Shown one piece after another: positions 23,201-38,482 of a stretch of DNA of 64,000 nt (within the stretch, counting starts at the first letter, position 1; every line of letters begins with the position of its first letter). This stretch comes from Mesaphorura yosii (lineage: Eukaryota; Arthropoda; Collembola; Poduromorpha; Tullbergiidae), in the NCBI GenBank assembly GCA_009869945.1, contig WIXG01000009.1, positions 1 through 64,000 of the forward strand, written 5' to 3'. A program made the position numbers and the translations under genes. The notes under the pieces were generated by a model that saw nothing but the letters and a program-made list of their open reading frames with translations, was not told where the DNA came from and made no database searches.

Positions 23201-26200
23201 AGAGTTCCCGGATGCAATGATGATAAAAGGGTTACACGGTCTGACTCTGGTGTGGCGTGGCTTTTGAAAGGTCATTCAGTCATTATCAGTGTGTGCGCTC
23301 ATCATTCATGAGTTAACAACAATCGCGACGCTTTAATGCGCGCATTGTAATCGGACGCAACAATGGAACATCCTACCCGTAATGTTATACGCGCAGTACA
23401 ATCAACAGTGCATCAACTTATGTTTGAGCTCGTTGTTCGTGTTCAGTGTTCAAATCATCGCAATCGCGATGGGCTTGGCTGGCAATATGCAACATGCAAA
23501 ATACAAAATAAAATTCGATGAGATCGCAAAGTGCAAGTGCGAATGAATTAGCATTTTGACACTCACTCACTTGTTCGTTGCTCCGAGTTCCTTATCATCA
23601 AGTCAAGCACAAGCACAAAGAATGTCAGTAATTTTATTAAGTCTTCCCTGTCAATCTGTGAAATTGTTTCTCACGAGGGCTGCATCGCGTTTCGTCTAGT
23701 ACTTGTGGGAGACGAGGACAGGATGCGAAGCCAAAATCAGGCTGCGCTGCAAGGCAAAAGGCGAAGGTGTTGAATTAATTTACCAAGCATGGACCACACA
23801 AAGCATTCTCAATTAAGTGCGATTCGTTCTGCGCGGAAAGTCAAATTAAAAACAGTTTAAATCACGCCATTGTTCAAACATACAAAACATTCTTATTAAT
23901 CATGGCATTTATGTCGTCCTGCCTGCCTGCCTGCCAGCCAGCAAAGGAAGGCCAAGGCAGTAATCGTAATGGCTTTGTACGTATTTTGTACTTGCAAGCA
24001 CTTGAGCAGCTATAAAAGGACACAATGGCCATTTAGTTTTTTTTACAGACTAATTGAATTATTCCTGGACTCAACATCTGTTGTTTTTCTCTCCGTACAG
24101 GCATCGTGAAGAAAATTGCCTTAATCGTTTCTTACCAAAAACTGAACAAAAATCGAATGCGTTTCTGATTCTTTAAGCCATATCTCACCAGCGAAAGGCC
24201 AAAAGTGTCGTGTCACGACAAAATGCTCAACATGACACGCCGAACATCTTCAAAGACCGGCCAAATCGTCATGATCATGATCGAATCATGACCAGAAACA
24301 AATTCAGTCGCAAGACAACAATACGTGCAGTACAGAGAAGTGGGCGAGACACGAAAGCCGGATCAACATCGCGCACGAGAGGGAATCGATACTCAATACT
24401 CGGAAACATGACCAAGAGAAAAGATAAGACGCTGTGAATTATGCAGTCATGACGCGGCCGGCAACGAATCTCAATATTAAATGAAACCAATAAACCACCG
24501 AGCACAAGACAAGACATGTTCAGCGTGGAATTTTATTCTGAGGCTGAATTTATTATTCAGACCCCGAGAAAGTAAGATGTCCACGCCCATCTTCGAAATA
24601 ATCTGAAACAAGACTGAAGAATGTAATTTCTTATGCAAGCAGGCAAGAACCTCAGTAATTTATTGATTGGCTGATTCTTGGCTAATTATTCAGAAAATAA
24701 TCACATGTTTCGGTTTATTGCTCGGTCATGACCCATGAGTCATGAATTTAAGTGAAGATTTGCCGAAAGAAGCTTTTCCCAATCACATGAAAGTTAATTT
24801 GAAGGAAGTGCACCTGAAATAAATCAGAGATATTATTATCGCACATGGCCATTTAATTTATTAATCCGTCTCATTTCCTAGATTGAAAATTGCGTTGCAA
24901 AAGTTAATCATTGGCAAACGCGAACGTAAACACTTTGAGCACCGAGCAAGTAATGCTGGAGTTTGATGCTTTCACGAAATTGGTTTCGTATACAAAGTGA
25001 TCAATAAATCTACTAAATACAAGATTACGGCACGATACGAGCCGCGGCAAGCAAGCCAATAGGTGAAAGTGAAACCTTGAGCTCGGGCTTGTCAAAGAGA
25101 AAGCAGGCAGCCTGGCAGGCGATAATAACAGATTGAAATGGAAACGAGGCGAGCCCCAGCCACAGCCTTTGCAAGTACGGCTCGAGTGCGAGAATTTACA
25201 AGTCCATTGAACTAATAGATTCATCCATCAGTGAAATTAATACATCAGCTTGATTATTGTTCACTTCAATTTTGGCGGAGGAGCAAATGGAATTGGTGGG
25301 CTCGGGTCGGCTGGCGTGTGTACTGGCGCTGAGCTGACTGACATGCGGTGCAGTGCCGCCGCAGAAAGACGAGTGGTCGTGGAGTCGTGGTGCAAATAGC
25401 AAATGGACCTGACGCGGCGATTATTAAGGTGCATATGGATCACGCATCGACATCGCCGGCACGATCTAGACGCACGTGCATGTGGCGTGAACGGCGAACC
25501 TTCTCGACATGCTTCGACGATGCGAATGAGATATCAGTAAACTGGGCTCCAGAGCTGGAAGTAATCAAGCATTTATTTGTACAGTACAACGTCAATTTCA
25601 GGCATGACACGACATTGATTTCAAGTTCGGTCATTTGATGGAGCTGATGATTGATTGTAGCTTTTAATTAAGACGACTGTTAACGAAAAGCTCACGATAC
25701 TAGTTTCGTGGCACCCAGAATACACCACAAGGATGGACTCAAAAAATCTTTCATTTCGTTGCCGGTAAAAAAAAAAGTAATTACTTGACATTTGTATTGG
25801 CGTTCAGTTTCTCCAATGCTCAGATTGGCGATTAGAGATAGATTCTTGGCTTCCTAAATCAATCCTGCTTGATTTGAATGTTAAATTAAAATTAATCTCT
25901 TGCTTATTAAGAAAATCAAACAATTGCCGGCTTATCATCAGTTTTAGCGTTGAGTTGAGCACTGGAACTGGAACACGAGTAAAGTCAAGAATGAAACGCA
26001 GCCGAGGCCGAGGCTCTCTGCTCGCAGTGTATCCTGTAGCGTGGGAGAAAGCCACGCCACGCCAAGACGAGAATCTTGTTAACGTTGTTACATTAGGCGT
26101 ACATGGGCCATATTTATGTTACGTACGAACTTACCAAGTTTTCCTGTGTATCTGCAGTTTTAGTGTATTACATTTTTTATTTCATTTCCAATTTTCGTAA

Positions 26201-29200
26201 TGAAAAAAGCTTTCAACCTAATCAACTTGATACTTTTTGTTCGTATCGTACTCGAACGCGTGCTATAGCGTGTGGCGTGGCTTGGTACTGGAGCACAGTG
26301 GCAGTATTTTAATGCAAAGGAACGAGACAGCACAGCAGCCGTTTCTACGCCTATGCCTACAACGCCGCACTGGGCCACAGTGGAAGAGGCTCGACGATCT
26401 CAATCTCAATTCTCTGGATTTGGGTGCATGGAACATTTTTATACATTATTACTACGCTTGTAATCACATCTTCTCTGCTACGCTCCGTTCCGCATTCCAC
26501 GCCAAGCCACGCCATGCCACACGGTACGAGAAGGAGAAAGTCACATTGCACGACTCGGCGCAGGACTCGCAGAGAAACACATCAACTAACGAGCTTTTAA
26601 AACCAATTGCAATTTTTTAGTAAATTAACTTTCTCCGTTCCACATTCACTTAGATGATTAACTATACCTCTTGCGTACAATGCTCGCACTCACGCCACAC
26701 TGCACATACGTACTGTACTACGTAGTAGAAAAAGCAGCGACGGCAGCTGTGGCAGCACAGAAGATTTACGAAGGCCTAAACTTATTATCGGTATTAATCC
26801 ATCAAATAATTGGAAATGTTGGTCCAATATTTCGTAATGAAAAATTATTTTCGTCCTGTGAAGGCAAGAAACTCTGCAATTACAAAAATTGTTTTTATTG
26901 AATGCTGCTGCATGGCCAAGATGTTGTGAGCCAAGCTTGGAATCGAAGCTTCCTTCAGGCCAGCACCAACTCCAGAATACAAGGAACCTCGCTCCCTTAA
27001 ACAGTTTGCAGTTAATTGGACTTAAATTAATTTAGTAATTAGACACGAATTAATAAACGAAGAATGCATTTTTCTTGTTTCCTTTCTCGAACACCCAAAT
27101 TCGTGTAACTTTAGAAAACAATTTCCAGGCAAATCCTTTCACTCTTAGCTTTCACTTTTCGCAAATACAAAGGGGGACAAGCGCAGCGTGAAGATAGCGT
27201 TTTCCCCAAGAGCTTGGGCAGGAAGACAGCAGCAGACAAAAATGCTTCTGAATTAATTAGGTTTGTTATCTCAAGCTTCCAAGCCCATTCATTGCACGTG
27301 TAGAACACTCAGCACAATGCGATGCGAACCGAGAAGAGAATCCAAGAGTTTTCTGCGCCGTGTTTTCCTTTGCCGCATTTTGCATGTGTTTATTGTACAC
27401 ATGCAAAAACATAAACAGGCAGACGTTTTTGCCGCACGGTGTGAGCTTATTTGCTTACGCTTCTGTTCTGTTGCAAAGAGTGTTCTTTGTGCTTTCTGTA
27501 ATTAAGTTTCAAATCTTCTCCAAAGGAAGACAGGAACAAATTACAAATGAGTGCCGTACTTGTCTTTCACTTGATTTTAATGAGCACGGAAATTTTGAGC
27601 GGCAGAATTTGGTAGGCAACTGCCATGGCCTGGTACCCTCAGAGAAGTGCATGTTTGCGAATCGCCTTCTATAATTTAGGGTCCAATTAATAACTAAACC
27701 AAGTCACACTCATATGATTCGAAAAGATACACGATTAATTGGAAACGCGATAGAATCAGCCCATTATCAGGGTCGCTGCCAAGAGCCTGATATCTGTACA
27801 CACAACAACCACATTCAAATATCTTAATACTCGTTGTACTTTTCATAGAAAGTAACGTTCACCTTATGCAAAGCATAAATAACTCATTAGTTAACTCTGA
27901 TGTTTGTAACGGACAAACTAAAATCTTCTTTCGTGATAGTAATAGAATGAATCCATCAGTGCGGTTGTGCAACTCGTCGCGTACGTTCTAATTCATTTTT
28001 CCCGAGTTCGAATCATTCCCTCTTCGATTTGTTACTCGTGTTCCAATCCGAAGGCGCTCCGGAACAATTCTGATTGAACATTTGTCGTGGCGGATTCATT
28101 GACTGAAGCAACGTTGCATTCGCATTCGACACCGAGACGACGGAAAGCGGATTAATTGTAAGATCTTGTAAATTACTTTCGCATTCAAAAGCCAGATAGG
28201 ATCATACTTAGTAGCATTGCATTTTCCAAGATAATTGAGTACCTGATCGGGCTACTTTCGATTTAGAGCGGAAGACCCGATACCATAAATAAATTCCAAG
28301 ATGAGGTCATTAAAATCAAGCCCGCAGGCCGCAATTCCCGCAAAATCAAAAGCAAAAGATCCAAGCCACCACAAATCAGCCAATTTGCAGGGCAACTGGA
28401 TTCAAAGAAAAGTTTCAAGGTGAAGGATGCAGTTAAAATTGCTGCTTGTTTGAGAACAGATTTAAATCATGGTCACACGCACAGCCACAGCGAGGAAGTC
28501 AAATCAAGCCAGGCCAGATTCTGATTCTGCTTCTCAATCAAGCCCATGAGGGAAATGTTCAAGCCCCAACGCTAACAGCAAAACAGCGAAGTTGCTTTGA
28601 AGACTGGACCATGTTACATTTTAGAAGAGGAACCAGCAGACGGAACGCAGAGGCAGGCACAACGAGAACAAGAACAAGTTCTGCGCTGCACTGCTCAAGC
28701 ACGAACAAGGAAGGCAGAGCAGAGCACACAAGAAGAATTCCAATTAAAAAATCCCGAATTAACTTAATTCGTCGAATAATGAGTCGTCCAATTAAGCTTA
28801 ATTGCTTCGAGAAGAGAGAAATACAAGCGCACGAGTGAATCCCGAGGAGAAAGAGAGAAACACCCAAAAGACTCATGGACGGGAGGAAAATGAGAGATTC
28901 CCACAACACGCACCACGCGTCGTCTCTCTCGACGTGAAATGTAACTAAACTACAATGCAGTGAATGCAGGCAGTTCGGTTAGCAAATTCTCATTTATATT
29001 ATCAGAGACTTTGGGATTGCTTTCTTTCTTTGGCTTGCCTTGCCACTGCTTTTGCCTTGCTTTGCTTTGCGTTTACGTATTTTGGCTTCAGTTTATACTT
29101 GACTGGTCCAATTATACTTCTACTGCTCCATTTCTACGTACTCCGTGCGATTCCTGCACATTGCGGATTCCAGACACATAGGGAATAGAGAAAATAGCTA

Positions 29201-32200
29201 TGCATTGCGTCAGCTTTTATGAACTACATAAAATGGACACCTAAACCGCGTTCACGTTGCCGTGCCGGAGCCCACGCCGACATTCAATTGATGTAATTGC
29301 ATCTTGCCTGTGCTTGGGCCTGTGCTGTGGGCAGGCTATTCGCTATTGTAATACTACAGAAATAGTCATCTCATTGTTAATTGAAGAGAGAAGTCAAGAA
29401 CATAACAAAACACAGCTAATTAGTATCCCAACTAGTTTCTCTATTCCTATTCTCTCGACTGCTTTGTGCTTCCCGTTCCTGTTCTCATTTCTATTCTCAT
29501 TCTTGTCTCGACCATCTCGGTCGCAGTCACATTCTCATTTACGTCTTGACTATTTCATTTGATAATTGGGACGTAAATCTGTGCCTGCCTGCTCCTTCAC
29601 AAATGAAGCTTCCGACTCTCACAAGACCAAGACATCGTGTGCGCTGTGTTCATTAACTCGAGGAATTTCGTAAAATAAAGTATTTAATTTGCTATTTGCC
29701 GTTCTCCGCTGCTGGGCTCCTTTTCTGTTATATCTTGTCTGAATTCTGAATGAATTCAGTTCATGAATAATTAAAAGTAATGACTGTAGTTGTAATTCAC
29801 GTACAAGCTCGAAGTTCGAACAACAATGGCGTCTGGCCAAATGTATACGAACATGATGTCCAATTAACGTTTTATTCTCGGGTCGGGTTTGCTCCTTCTT
29901 GAACCTGGATTAATCTAATTTCTGTTCCATCCCGTGGATTCACGAACTGCGCATTTAGTTTTACTCAGAAAGCAGTACTCGTGGGAAAATATGGAGTGTA
30001 AAATTAGCAACAATCAAAGCATGCTAATTATCACTACAGCATTTAACAAGCGATTTAGTCGGGCAGTTTTGAATATCTGAAAGAACACGACTCGTCTCGA
30101 ACTAAGGAAAAAGAGGTTTCCTTGGATTCCGTGAAGCAGTTTAAATTCATGTTCACTGCTGAATTTTCTCATTATGCATTATGCTGGCAGTAAAGATGAT
30201 TTAAAACAAAAGAAATCAAATATTCAATTAAACACGACACAGCACGTAATTACTTATTGTAACGTGTAATAACATCCATGACCACCGTGCCCTTCCCGCG
30301 CCGAGCAAAGCAGAGCAGAGAACACGTTTCTATTATGAAAATGGTCCCATTGTCTTGCTCATTGCTCTGCTCCAGCAAAATGCAAAAGTAAAGCAAAAGC
30401 AACCTTGTCTGATTATTGTCCCAAAGCAAACACGGACGCGTACGCATACTTGAATTCCCAATGCAGCAGCGGTCTCAAATATTCATAATGAAAAATTATA
30501 AATACATGTGCGGAATTGTGGAATAAACGAACAAAGGTGAGCGCAGTGCAGATATTAAACACGGGATTGGATTTTAAGTAATAGCGTAGTAGTGGGTCTT
30601 TCGTCTTTCTCTTTACGCCGTAATTACAGTTATGATTGCTTTCGTGGTGGCGACAACCGAAACAATATGCTAGCGAGCCGCGTGGATCTCTTCAGGCAGT
30701 CATCCGCACAATAATAATGAACAGAGCAGAATAGAACAGAGGACCGTCAACAAAAGGCAGCTGCCGGTATTCACTTTGCCGTGCCTGTGTCGTGTTGTGT
30801 TATGTAATAGCTATTATTAAATGCTTTATTGAAATAATAATAATTTGAAAGACCTACGTAGAATGAATTGCCTGGGTAAATAGCAGAGCAATCAAACAGC
30901 GACTGGAACAAAGTAAGGCTGAGCGCAGGCAAGCCGTGTCATTTTAGGCAAGCAGCAAAACCCAAACATGAACACAAACACGAAGCACATGAGACAGAAC
31001 GCAAATAAAAGGTCAAATGTGCAGGGACAAAAGGCAAAAATTATTTTTGTACGAAAATCAAATTAACTACTCACTTAAACAGACAGGCAATTCAAGCGTG
31101 GTCTGAGTTAGCCTGATACTTGCAGCCAATCTTTCGATCTTTTTCTAGGCCGCTTACCATAGTTGATTGTAATTGATTAGACCTCCTCAGCACTCAATCA
31201 TAATATTTACACTGGCAGAACTGGGCGGGCACTGGCAATGGCAGTACTCCAAATTACAGTCCAGCTAAGCAGTTCCTCATTTCTTAAATTAAAAACGTCA
31301 ACGCCAACTTCAATACGCGAACCACTCCATAAATAGCAACAGCACTAGCATTGCGCTGAAAGTGCAAATCCAATTTATGAAATTATGCGCTTCGCATCGC
31401 AGTGCTGCTCGCATTCACACACGCATGCAATCATAAAGGGAATCGAAATCTATAAAAAGACCTTGCCAATCTATGTAATACCATGCGAAAATAGTGTGGT
31501 ATTTATGCAATGCAGTGCAGCAAGGCCAGAGAGATAAAGAACACAGCACAGGAAGAATGAATGATGGAACGGGAATCCATTTGGTTAATCAAAACGGTAA
31601 GCTAAGGCGAATGGCAAAGAAGAGAGCCTGCTCTGCTCGAGCAAGTTTCTTCAGAAGTTTTCACTTTCGGCCGGCCAGGTCGGCCAGCCCAAATTGGGTA
31701 AATGGTAAATGTAATTAGACTATTCGGACATTTCGTCCTGTGAGTAAATGAACTAATGAACTTATTGCTTAAAGTATAAGGACGCACACGCTACACGAGA
31801 AAAGCACGTGGAAAAGCGGCATCAGCGAGAGAGGCACGAGGCAGGATGATGGGAATTAAACGTAGACGCAAGCCGCGGTCGCAGTCATAGTCGTCATTTC
31901 AAAATTACAAATAAATTAGACTAATTACTCGAGCCGAGCAATACAGGCAACGACAACGCAGTGTGCTTTCTCCTTGGTGCCTGCCTAAAATGTGAAAGCA
32001 GCCTCTACGAATGTGTTACTCAAAACATTAATGCCGGCTGTATTAAGTTACTTAGGTTGTACTTTGTTTCCAATCAATTTAAACGCGCGCAAGACCTAAA
32101 CGAGCAAATGCATTAAGCTAAAAGCGGCCGCGTTGCTGGCGGAAGAGAAAGCGAGATGATGAGAAAAAGCCATTCAGTTTAATGAATATTACTTAATAAA

Positions 32201-35200
32201 TTAACGCGGTCGTGCTCCGGCTTATTGCGTATTTGGTATTGCATTATTTATTTTAATCTACGTTAAGTACGGGCCCAGAGAGCAGCATAGTACAATATGG
32301 CAGGCAGGAGGAAGTCAGTCAGTTAGGCGGCCGCGCCGAAAGAAAAATGGAAAAATTATTTCCGTGTCATATCTTTATCAAGAAATTGTTTTTAAGACCC
32401 CGCAGAGACTTTGCAGCGGGGGAACTTCCCTGGAGACCAGAACGGGTCAAATTACTTAATAGTTGGTGTGGTGCACTTGCTTGGCGAAGGCGACGCGGCG
32501 GCAGCGGTTGCCAATTCCAATTCTTTACGCCAACATGCAAAAATGCTGGCGTAAAAACCACACTAATGCTGTGGGCTCTATTGAGTCTCAAGTATAAGTC
32601 ATAATTTCTAATCCTTATTTATGTCGCTCTTCTGCTTCATGATGTTTTAAGGAAATTGGGCATGGCATTCACAAACCATCGCCGTCTGCGCCTAAGAAAT
32701 GGAACTTATGGACAGAATTTTATGCCTTGGCGCCCGCTTATTTTCTTTCTTTCTCGTTCATGGCCATGCCATTTACTCATGGTTCAGCGAACTTTCACTC
32801 TTGTATTAATATTTTTCCGTTCTACTTCAATGACTGAGGTCAATTCTATTGTGTCTCCAAAGCCATAAAATGGAGTGAATTTCAATTCCTAAAGCAAATT
32901 TCTGGAAAATCTACGCACAATTTTCACGGAACATAAAAGACTCATGAAGATCTCGGAATTTTACCTGAAACGACAAATTTAAGTGAATACGAAGCCAAAT
33001 AACTAATTGAGCAATCGTCGATAAATTGCGTGGGCCGATAATATAATTGAACAATAATTTCAGGACAGAAGGCGTCGTAATTTGAGAAGAATGACAAACT
33101 AGAAGTCAAATAAGGAAGTAGAGCGCTTTAGTAGTTCATTGAATGTTAATCCGTACAAGTGTCCGTCGCCGCCACATAAAGACCAAGCTCGAATCGAAGC
33201 GCAAGCTTGTCAACAAACTCACTGCAAATAAAACAAGGTACGGTAGAATTAATCAAAAGAAACCTAAATCTGAAATGCTTTTCATGACTTTCACTGAACT
33301 GCCTTCGTTGCACTGCTTTTTGTACGGGCAAAAGAACGCTTAACAAAAGCAGCAATAGCAGAAAAGTTTCGTCGTAATTTCTATTAACGTGGAATACTGA
33401 ATTATGTTGGATTAAATTTCATGTGAACGTAATTTTGATTAGTCGATATCAATAAGGCCAAAGCCTGCAAATTGAACTTGAGACAAGAGGCAGGCAGACA
33501 GGCCAACTTTTCTGTGTGACTCGACAAAAGTGAATTGGAGTTTTCTGAAATGTCAAAATAGTTTGACAATTTATCAATACTTTTGTGCATTACACTTGAT
33601 ACCTCGTCTCACTCGACATAAGTCGCCTCTGCTTTGGTCGGTCTCACATTATGACGCTCATGCAAGCAGGACGCACCGACGTGACGTGCGACGCGTGTCA
33701 CTCTGATTAAGGGACAGCAGAATTCACCAATTCACAATTCAGAGTGCAAAATATGTCCATATTTCATGTTGTGCACGCGGAGCGCAGTGTGAGATATGAC
33801 AGGCAGGCAGGCGGCGGACATTCGGATTCGGACTATTTGGGCCTCATGAATTTTTAATCGTGCCCGGCGAAAGAAAAGAAACAACTTCAACTTTGGTGTA
33901 TAGTATTGGCTGCCTACTGTCAAGTACATTTGCCATTATCAATTTCAGTGCAACACTTTCACATTATCATTAATTTAGCAGGATGCCGATCATGCACGGC
34001 TCATGAATTATATAACGTTCAAACTTTAGATGCCAGCCCAAGGTTTAACTGGATTTTGGCTTCCACTTTGAGTTTTTGCAGTAATTTAATACTGAACATA
34101 TTTTACTAGTGAACGTCACAACGATTCGCTTCCTCAAAAAGAATTCGCGGTTCCGCACGGAATTTCTACAACGCCAAGATAAAAAATATTTGACAAGTAT
34201 TTACTTCCGCAGAGACATTTATTATTTATTATCCAGCAGGTTCAATTGATCGCTGGGAAAGTGGTAAAGTGCAAGAAGTGAGTGCGTTATTGATACAAAT
34301 ACAAGCGTCCTTCAATTATTCGCGCACAAGATCAAATCATTTCATAAAATTGCGTGTTTTCTTCTCATTAACTTGGGACGAATGAAGTCTGTGTTGTTTT
34401 CCACTACTTGGGTTATCCTTTGGGGTGAATAAATAATTAGAACAACTTCTCTGTGCTGAATTTCCACGCTCCAGCGGAAGTTATCACACGGGACGGAAAG
34501 AGATTTCTAGGGATGATAGAAGTGAAACACCACAAAGCTATTAGTGGTCAACATCAACGCGCATTAATAGTTTAACATGTCATATACGCACAAGTACAAG
34601 GACAATTGTCAGTTTACTCCATTTTTCCTTATTCGGTCCCTTTCTTGTCCTTGTTTCTACTTTTGCCTGATTTTGGAGGAAATTAAGCCTCCAACTCAAA
34701 CTTCACTAGACGCATTCACCTCACCTCACCAACTTTTGCAGTTTCAATTTTGGTTTTCCTCATTAAAATTTCAAAGCCGGAGAAGAATTGTTGTGATACC
34801 ATATTTTTCTACTTGGCAATTGACGAATTTCAGCAATATTGGCCATAATTTTCCTGATGCGGTGGGCAATTCCTTCCTGGCTGTTGTTCGAGAGTATCAA
34901 TTCATATTTTTGGAAACCGAAATAGAATTCGTAATATCGTAATGACTTGTGACTGCGTGTTCTTATCGACCTGGGCTGTGGTTGAGTCGATCGGGCCCGA
35001 GAGTATTCGTGTTCACGTAAAGGTTTAAGCGTCTCCATCCAAACTGAAGCTCGCAAAATTGCCTTGCCGGAAAATTATCCTAAGTGTCTTTTCCCGTTTC
35101 CCTGCTATTAATGTCCATTGCATCTTCATTTACAGAATTCGAAGCTACAGAATCGAATTCAAAGCCGTAAACATTCACTCGGTACTTAATTTGAACGAAA

Positions 35201-38200
35201 ATTGGTCAGAAATTACGCACCACAAGAAGAGGGGCAGTTTTTGGAGCTTTGGCACATGAATATTTAATTTATATTCTGTTGGAAAACGGAAGGTTGGGGT
35301 AGAAAATTGCACAATGCACAGTAATTACAGACGCACATCCAACAAAACATGAGACGTAATGACTCGGTTCCGAAATTTGGAATTCGGTTTCCAATTGTGA
35401 AAATTGCAGTTTGATGACCAGCGCTGCGCTTCGCTTCAGTTGAGAGTCCAAATTCTTATTTCAATTTATCCTAATTCATCCTACCAAATATTACCGTTAC
35501 CTTTGATGGACCGATTTCAATTACATAAAATTACCGACTAAAGTCGTTTGGAGAAAAAGATTTCGATACATAAACTCGAACCCTTAATACGTTGGGACGG
35601 GTCGGTATGTTTTTAGTGTCTGAGTGCTTAAGCTTGCAATTTCTATCGTCAACGATTCTGAAGTAATCGTAATAGCGCTGCCTTCATGTTTATTGCTGTA
35701 ACTCTTAAAGTCGTAGTTTCAGTCGTAGTTTCAGTCGTAGTCTCTTTCAAAAGCGAACAAGTCATAAAGTTATTAAAAATACTGCAGCTGGGAGAAGGCC
35801 AAAGGGTGACGAATGCAGGCAAAGGAGACCGACCGTATTTCCATTTCGTCATTTCTTAGCAGCACAATAAAAGTGACGATGACGAGCTTTTTTTCGGCTG
35901 GGTTGGTTGAAGTGCGTGATTGTACAAATCATGGATTTCATCATTCAATCCTTTGAAAAAGGTTATACAAATTATGAACGACAATAAAGTTCAAGAATGA
36001 TCCCAAATAAGGTAACTCGAGGCGCCTCATAAAACTCGACTCAGCACAGCATTGCGTCATTGAGCGAAGCTCCAATGATACTTTTGAAGTCACTCATTTC
36101 GGGGCCAAGCTTGCACATGACAATCTCCACTGGCCTGCAGCATAATTGAAGCAAGCAGCAGGACGATTAACTTGACAAATAAGGAACTGGAGATCCAAAC
36201 ACGACACGGGCAACGTGGGCAAGCAGTGGGCAAGAAATATCGTAGCTGTCACCAATTATTTAGCCGACAGAATCAGAAACATGGAACACGACACGAAATT
36301 ACATGAAGCCAATGTAAGAATGAGGCGCGCAAGGCACAAGGACGTTGGAGGACAAATGTTTAGTCTTACAATTCAGGACTCGAGAAGTCAAATATGTGGT
36401 CCGGGCCGGGCCAGCCCGGAATTCTTTTGCGCTACACCAAAAAAAGCCTGAACTTGTATTGTTCACGCGGCTTGGAATTGACGAGCAGTACAACACAAAT
36501 AAAAACAAAACAGCATCATTATTGTTGGTATTATGACTTTATTATGTGCTGCAGGAAAGCTGGGCCATGTAAAGACAGAACAACAATCAAAACACAAATA
36601 CAGAGCGAACGCGAAGAATGAGAATAATTGTTACTGGCTGCGACTGAGATTCCTGTGTGTGGCATTTCGTATCAAATGTCAAGTTTATAATAAGGTGGAC
36701 TACATTCTTGCATCGCGACTTGCTTGCATTTCTTCCAGAACGGAGCTTGTTAACTTAAACACTTATTGACTTGACTTGAGAAACAAAGTTTTTTCATTGT
36801 GCGAGGCACTAACACTAAATTTAGTGTTCGTGGAAGCTCCGCACTAAAAGTTGGCATCGTCTGAGTGCGCCTTGCAGCGATACAAAAGTATTTGCCAATT
36901 AATTTCACAAAGACGGCGTGGTTTAAATGATAACGAGACGATACGCGATAAGGGTAATAAAAATATTATGCTCATTGTGATAATAATGTAATTCAAAACT
37001 CAAATTCAGTTCCACTTTTTCCGTTGTGGCAATGGCTCAGTATTTTATATGCTCATTATCGTGATTATTATAAGAATCTCATTGTGTTGAGCCACGAAGA
37101 TACGAAGAAGACTAGCAAGCGTTACGAAAAATTGTTCGAGTTGTGCATTGTTAATCTGGAATTGTAATACAATCATAAAAGGGTTAAAGGCGCTGGTTGT
37201 TATCATATTTTTCTCACTTTCAACGCTTTCAATGCAGAAAAAGTTTCGTATTACAATTATTACTGCGATTACGATTGTGATCTTCGGTCTAATAAGATGA
37301 AGGCGAGGATAATATCTCGGAGCACTCCAAGCCTAAACTGGGCCACTCAGCTTCTTCCAGGCAGGCAGCCCGAAGCGGTTCGCTTTTCCTGAGGCGCTCA
37401 ACCCACATTTAAATTTCCGGGAATCCATTAAACATTTTAATTATCTTAGGCTCGCCTCGTTTGGCCGTGCTAATGCTTTACGCATAAGGTAAATGCAGTC
37501 GCAGTCATTTTAATGAACTGGTTTCTTTGAACTTGTGAAAAGCGGATTTGATACATGTATCAAATTCTAATCGTGAATTATAATGAGCCGATGCCAATGC
37601 CAATGCAGACGCAGGCACAACAAAGGCACGGACACGATGGAAGTTATCAACTAATTTCCGAGCTCTAATGCGCAGCACAGCGCTACGATTATGAGGCACT
37701 TGTCTGCGTGTGGCCAATTAAAAAGCAAGGCAGAGAAAGGAAGGAAAGAAGAAGGAAAACTAATTGGATATATTATTAAGGGAAGAATGAATAATCTCAT
37801 CGCATTACCTTGAGCATGCAAGAACAACTATTTTAATGAGACTCATAATACACTAATTCCATGAACATTATAACCTAATCAGCTGAAATTCTTTTATTTA
37901 CCAGGCTGGCTGGCATTTTATCGTCATTGTGATACGCGTTTAGAAGATAACGATCAGGAATAATGTTCCGTGCCCCGCAAGTTCACTCATTCGCTGCAAG
38001 CAGATGTTCGAAGATAGGAAAGAATGCGAAAATGACTTCGGATGATGAACTCTTTCAATTATGCATTCGCATTCGCCGTTTGCAACAGCAACATCGACCC
38101 AAGCCAGCAGCCCGAAGAAGCGCCTAGCCAATTAATAAATTAAATGCGAAGACTTGTTTTATGAAGTCGTAAACTATACGATGCCGTTAACAGAATTAAG

Positions 38201-38369
38201 ACATTATGCTGGTAATAAAAATGGAACGATTATTTTTAAGTAGCGACATAATTTTGTATCATTGTATTGCTTTATTGCGTTTTGATGATTGCTGGTCATT
38301 TTATTGTCCAAATCTTATTAGAATAACTGACTAACGCACATTTTTCATTAATAAACATCATGGTATATT
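17224..38369. other. Gene desert (21 kb) downstream of LMO4
   Basis: No exon or RNA gene could be supported on either strand. Open frames are at most about 134 codons, start and stop at random, and contain no recognisable domain. The sequence is AT-rich with dispersed (GCCT)n, TGCAATGCA and TAATTA runs. A weak ATTAAA at 17584 could end the LMO4 transcript. A TATAAAAGG box at about 24010 has no gene I can attach to it. The stretch may hold long-range regulatory DNA for LMO4. Confidence 0.5.
35710..35741. repeat. Short tandem repeat, 12-bp unit
   Basis: The unit GTCGTAGTTTCA occurs twice and is followed by a third partial copy. It is a small minisatellite with no visible coding or regulatory context. 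Confidence 0.7.
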
Positions 38370-38482
38370 CCTATTATAGCGACATGTTGCCAAATTTCCT
38401 GAAACTGATAGTATAGACTAATTTGCCTATGCTAAGTTCAGAAAAAGTGGTCCCGAGTGTCGGAAACGCTTCCAAAAAAGTT
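38370..38482 (+). repeat. Left terminal inverted repeat of MITE-like element
   Basis: It pairs with 39019-39133 in inverted orientation. The longest perfect shared block runs through CTGAAACTGATAGTATAGAC, and a second one through GTGTCGGAAACGCTTCC. Confidence 0.85.

Noticed and set aside
24000..24437. TATAAAAGG box, a pyrimidine-rich acceptor ending near 24100 and a basic 75-codon open frame
   Set aside because: The pieces do not join into one supported gene; the frame has no known domain and its composition is not clearly coding.
28446..28838. 130-codon open frame on the plus strand
   Set aside because: No splice context, no recognisable domain, and the protein is an irregular mix typical of chance frames in AT-rich DNA.
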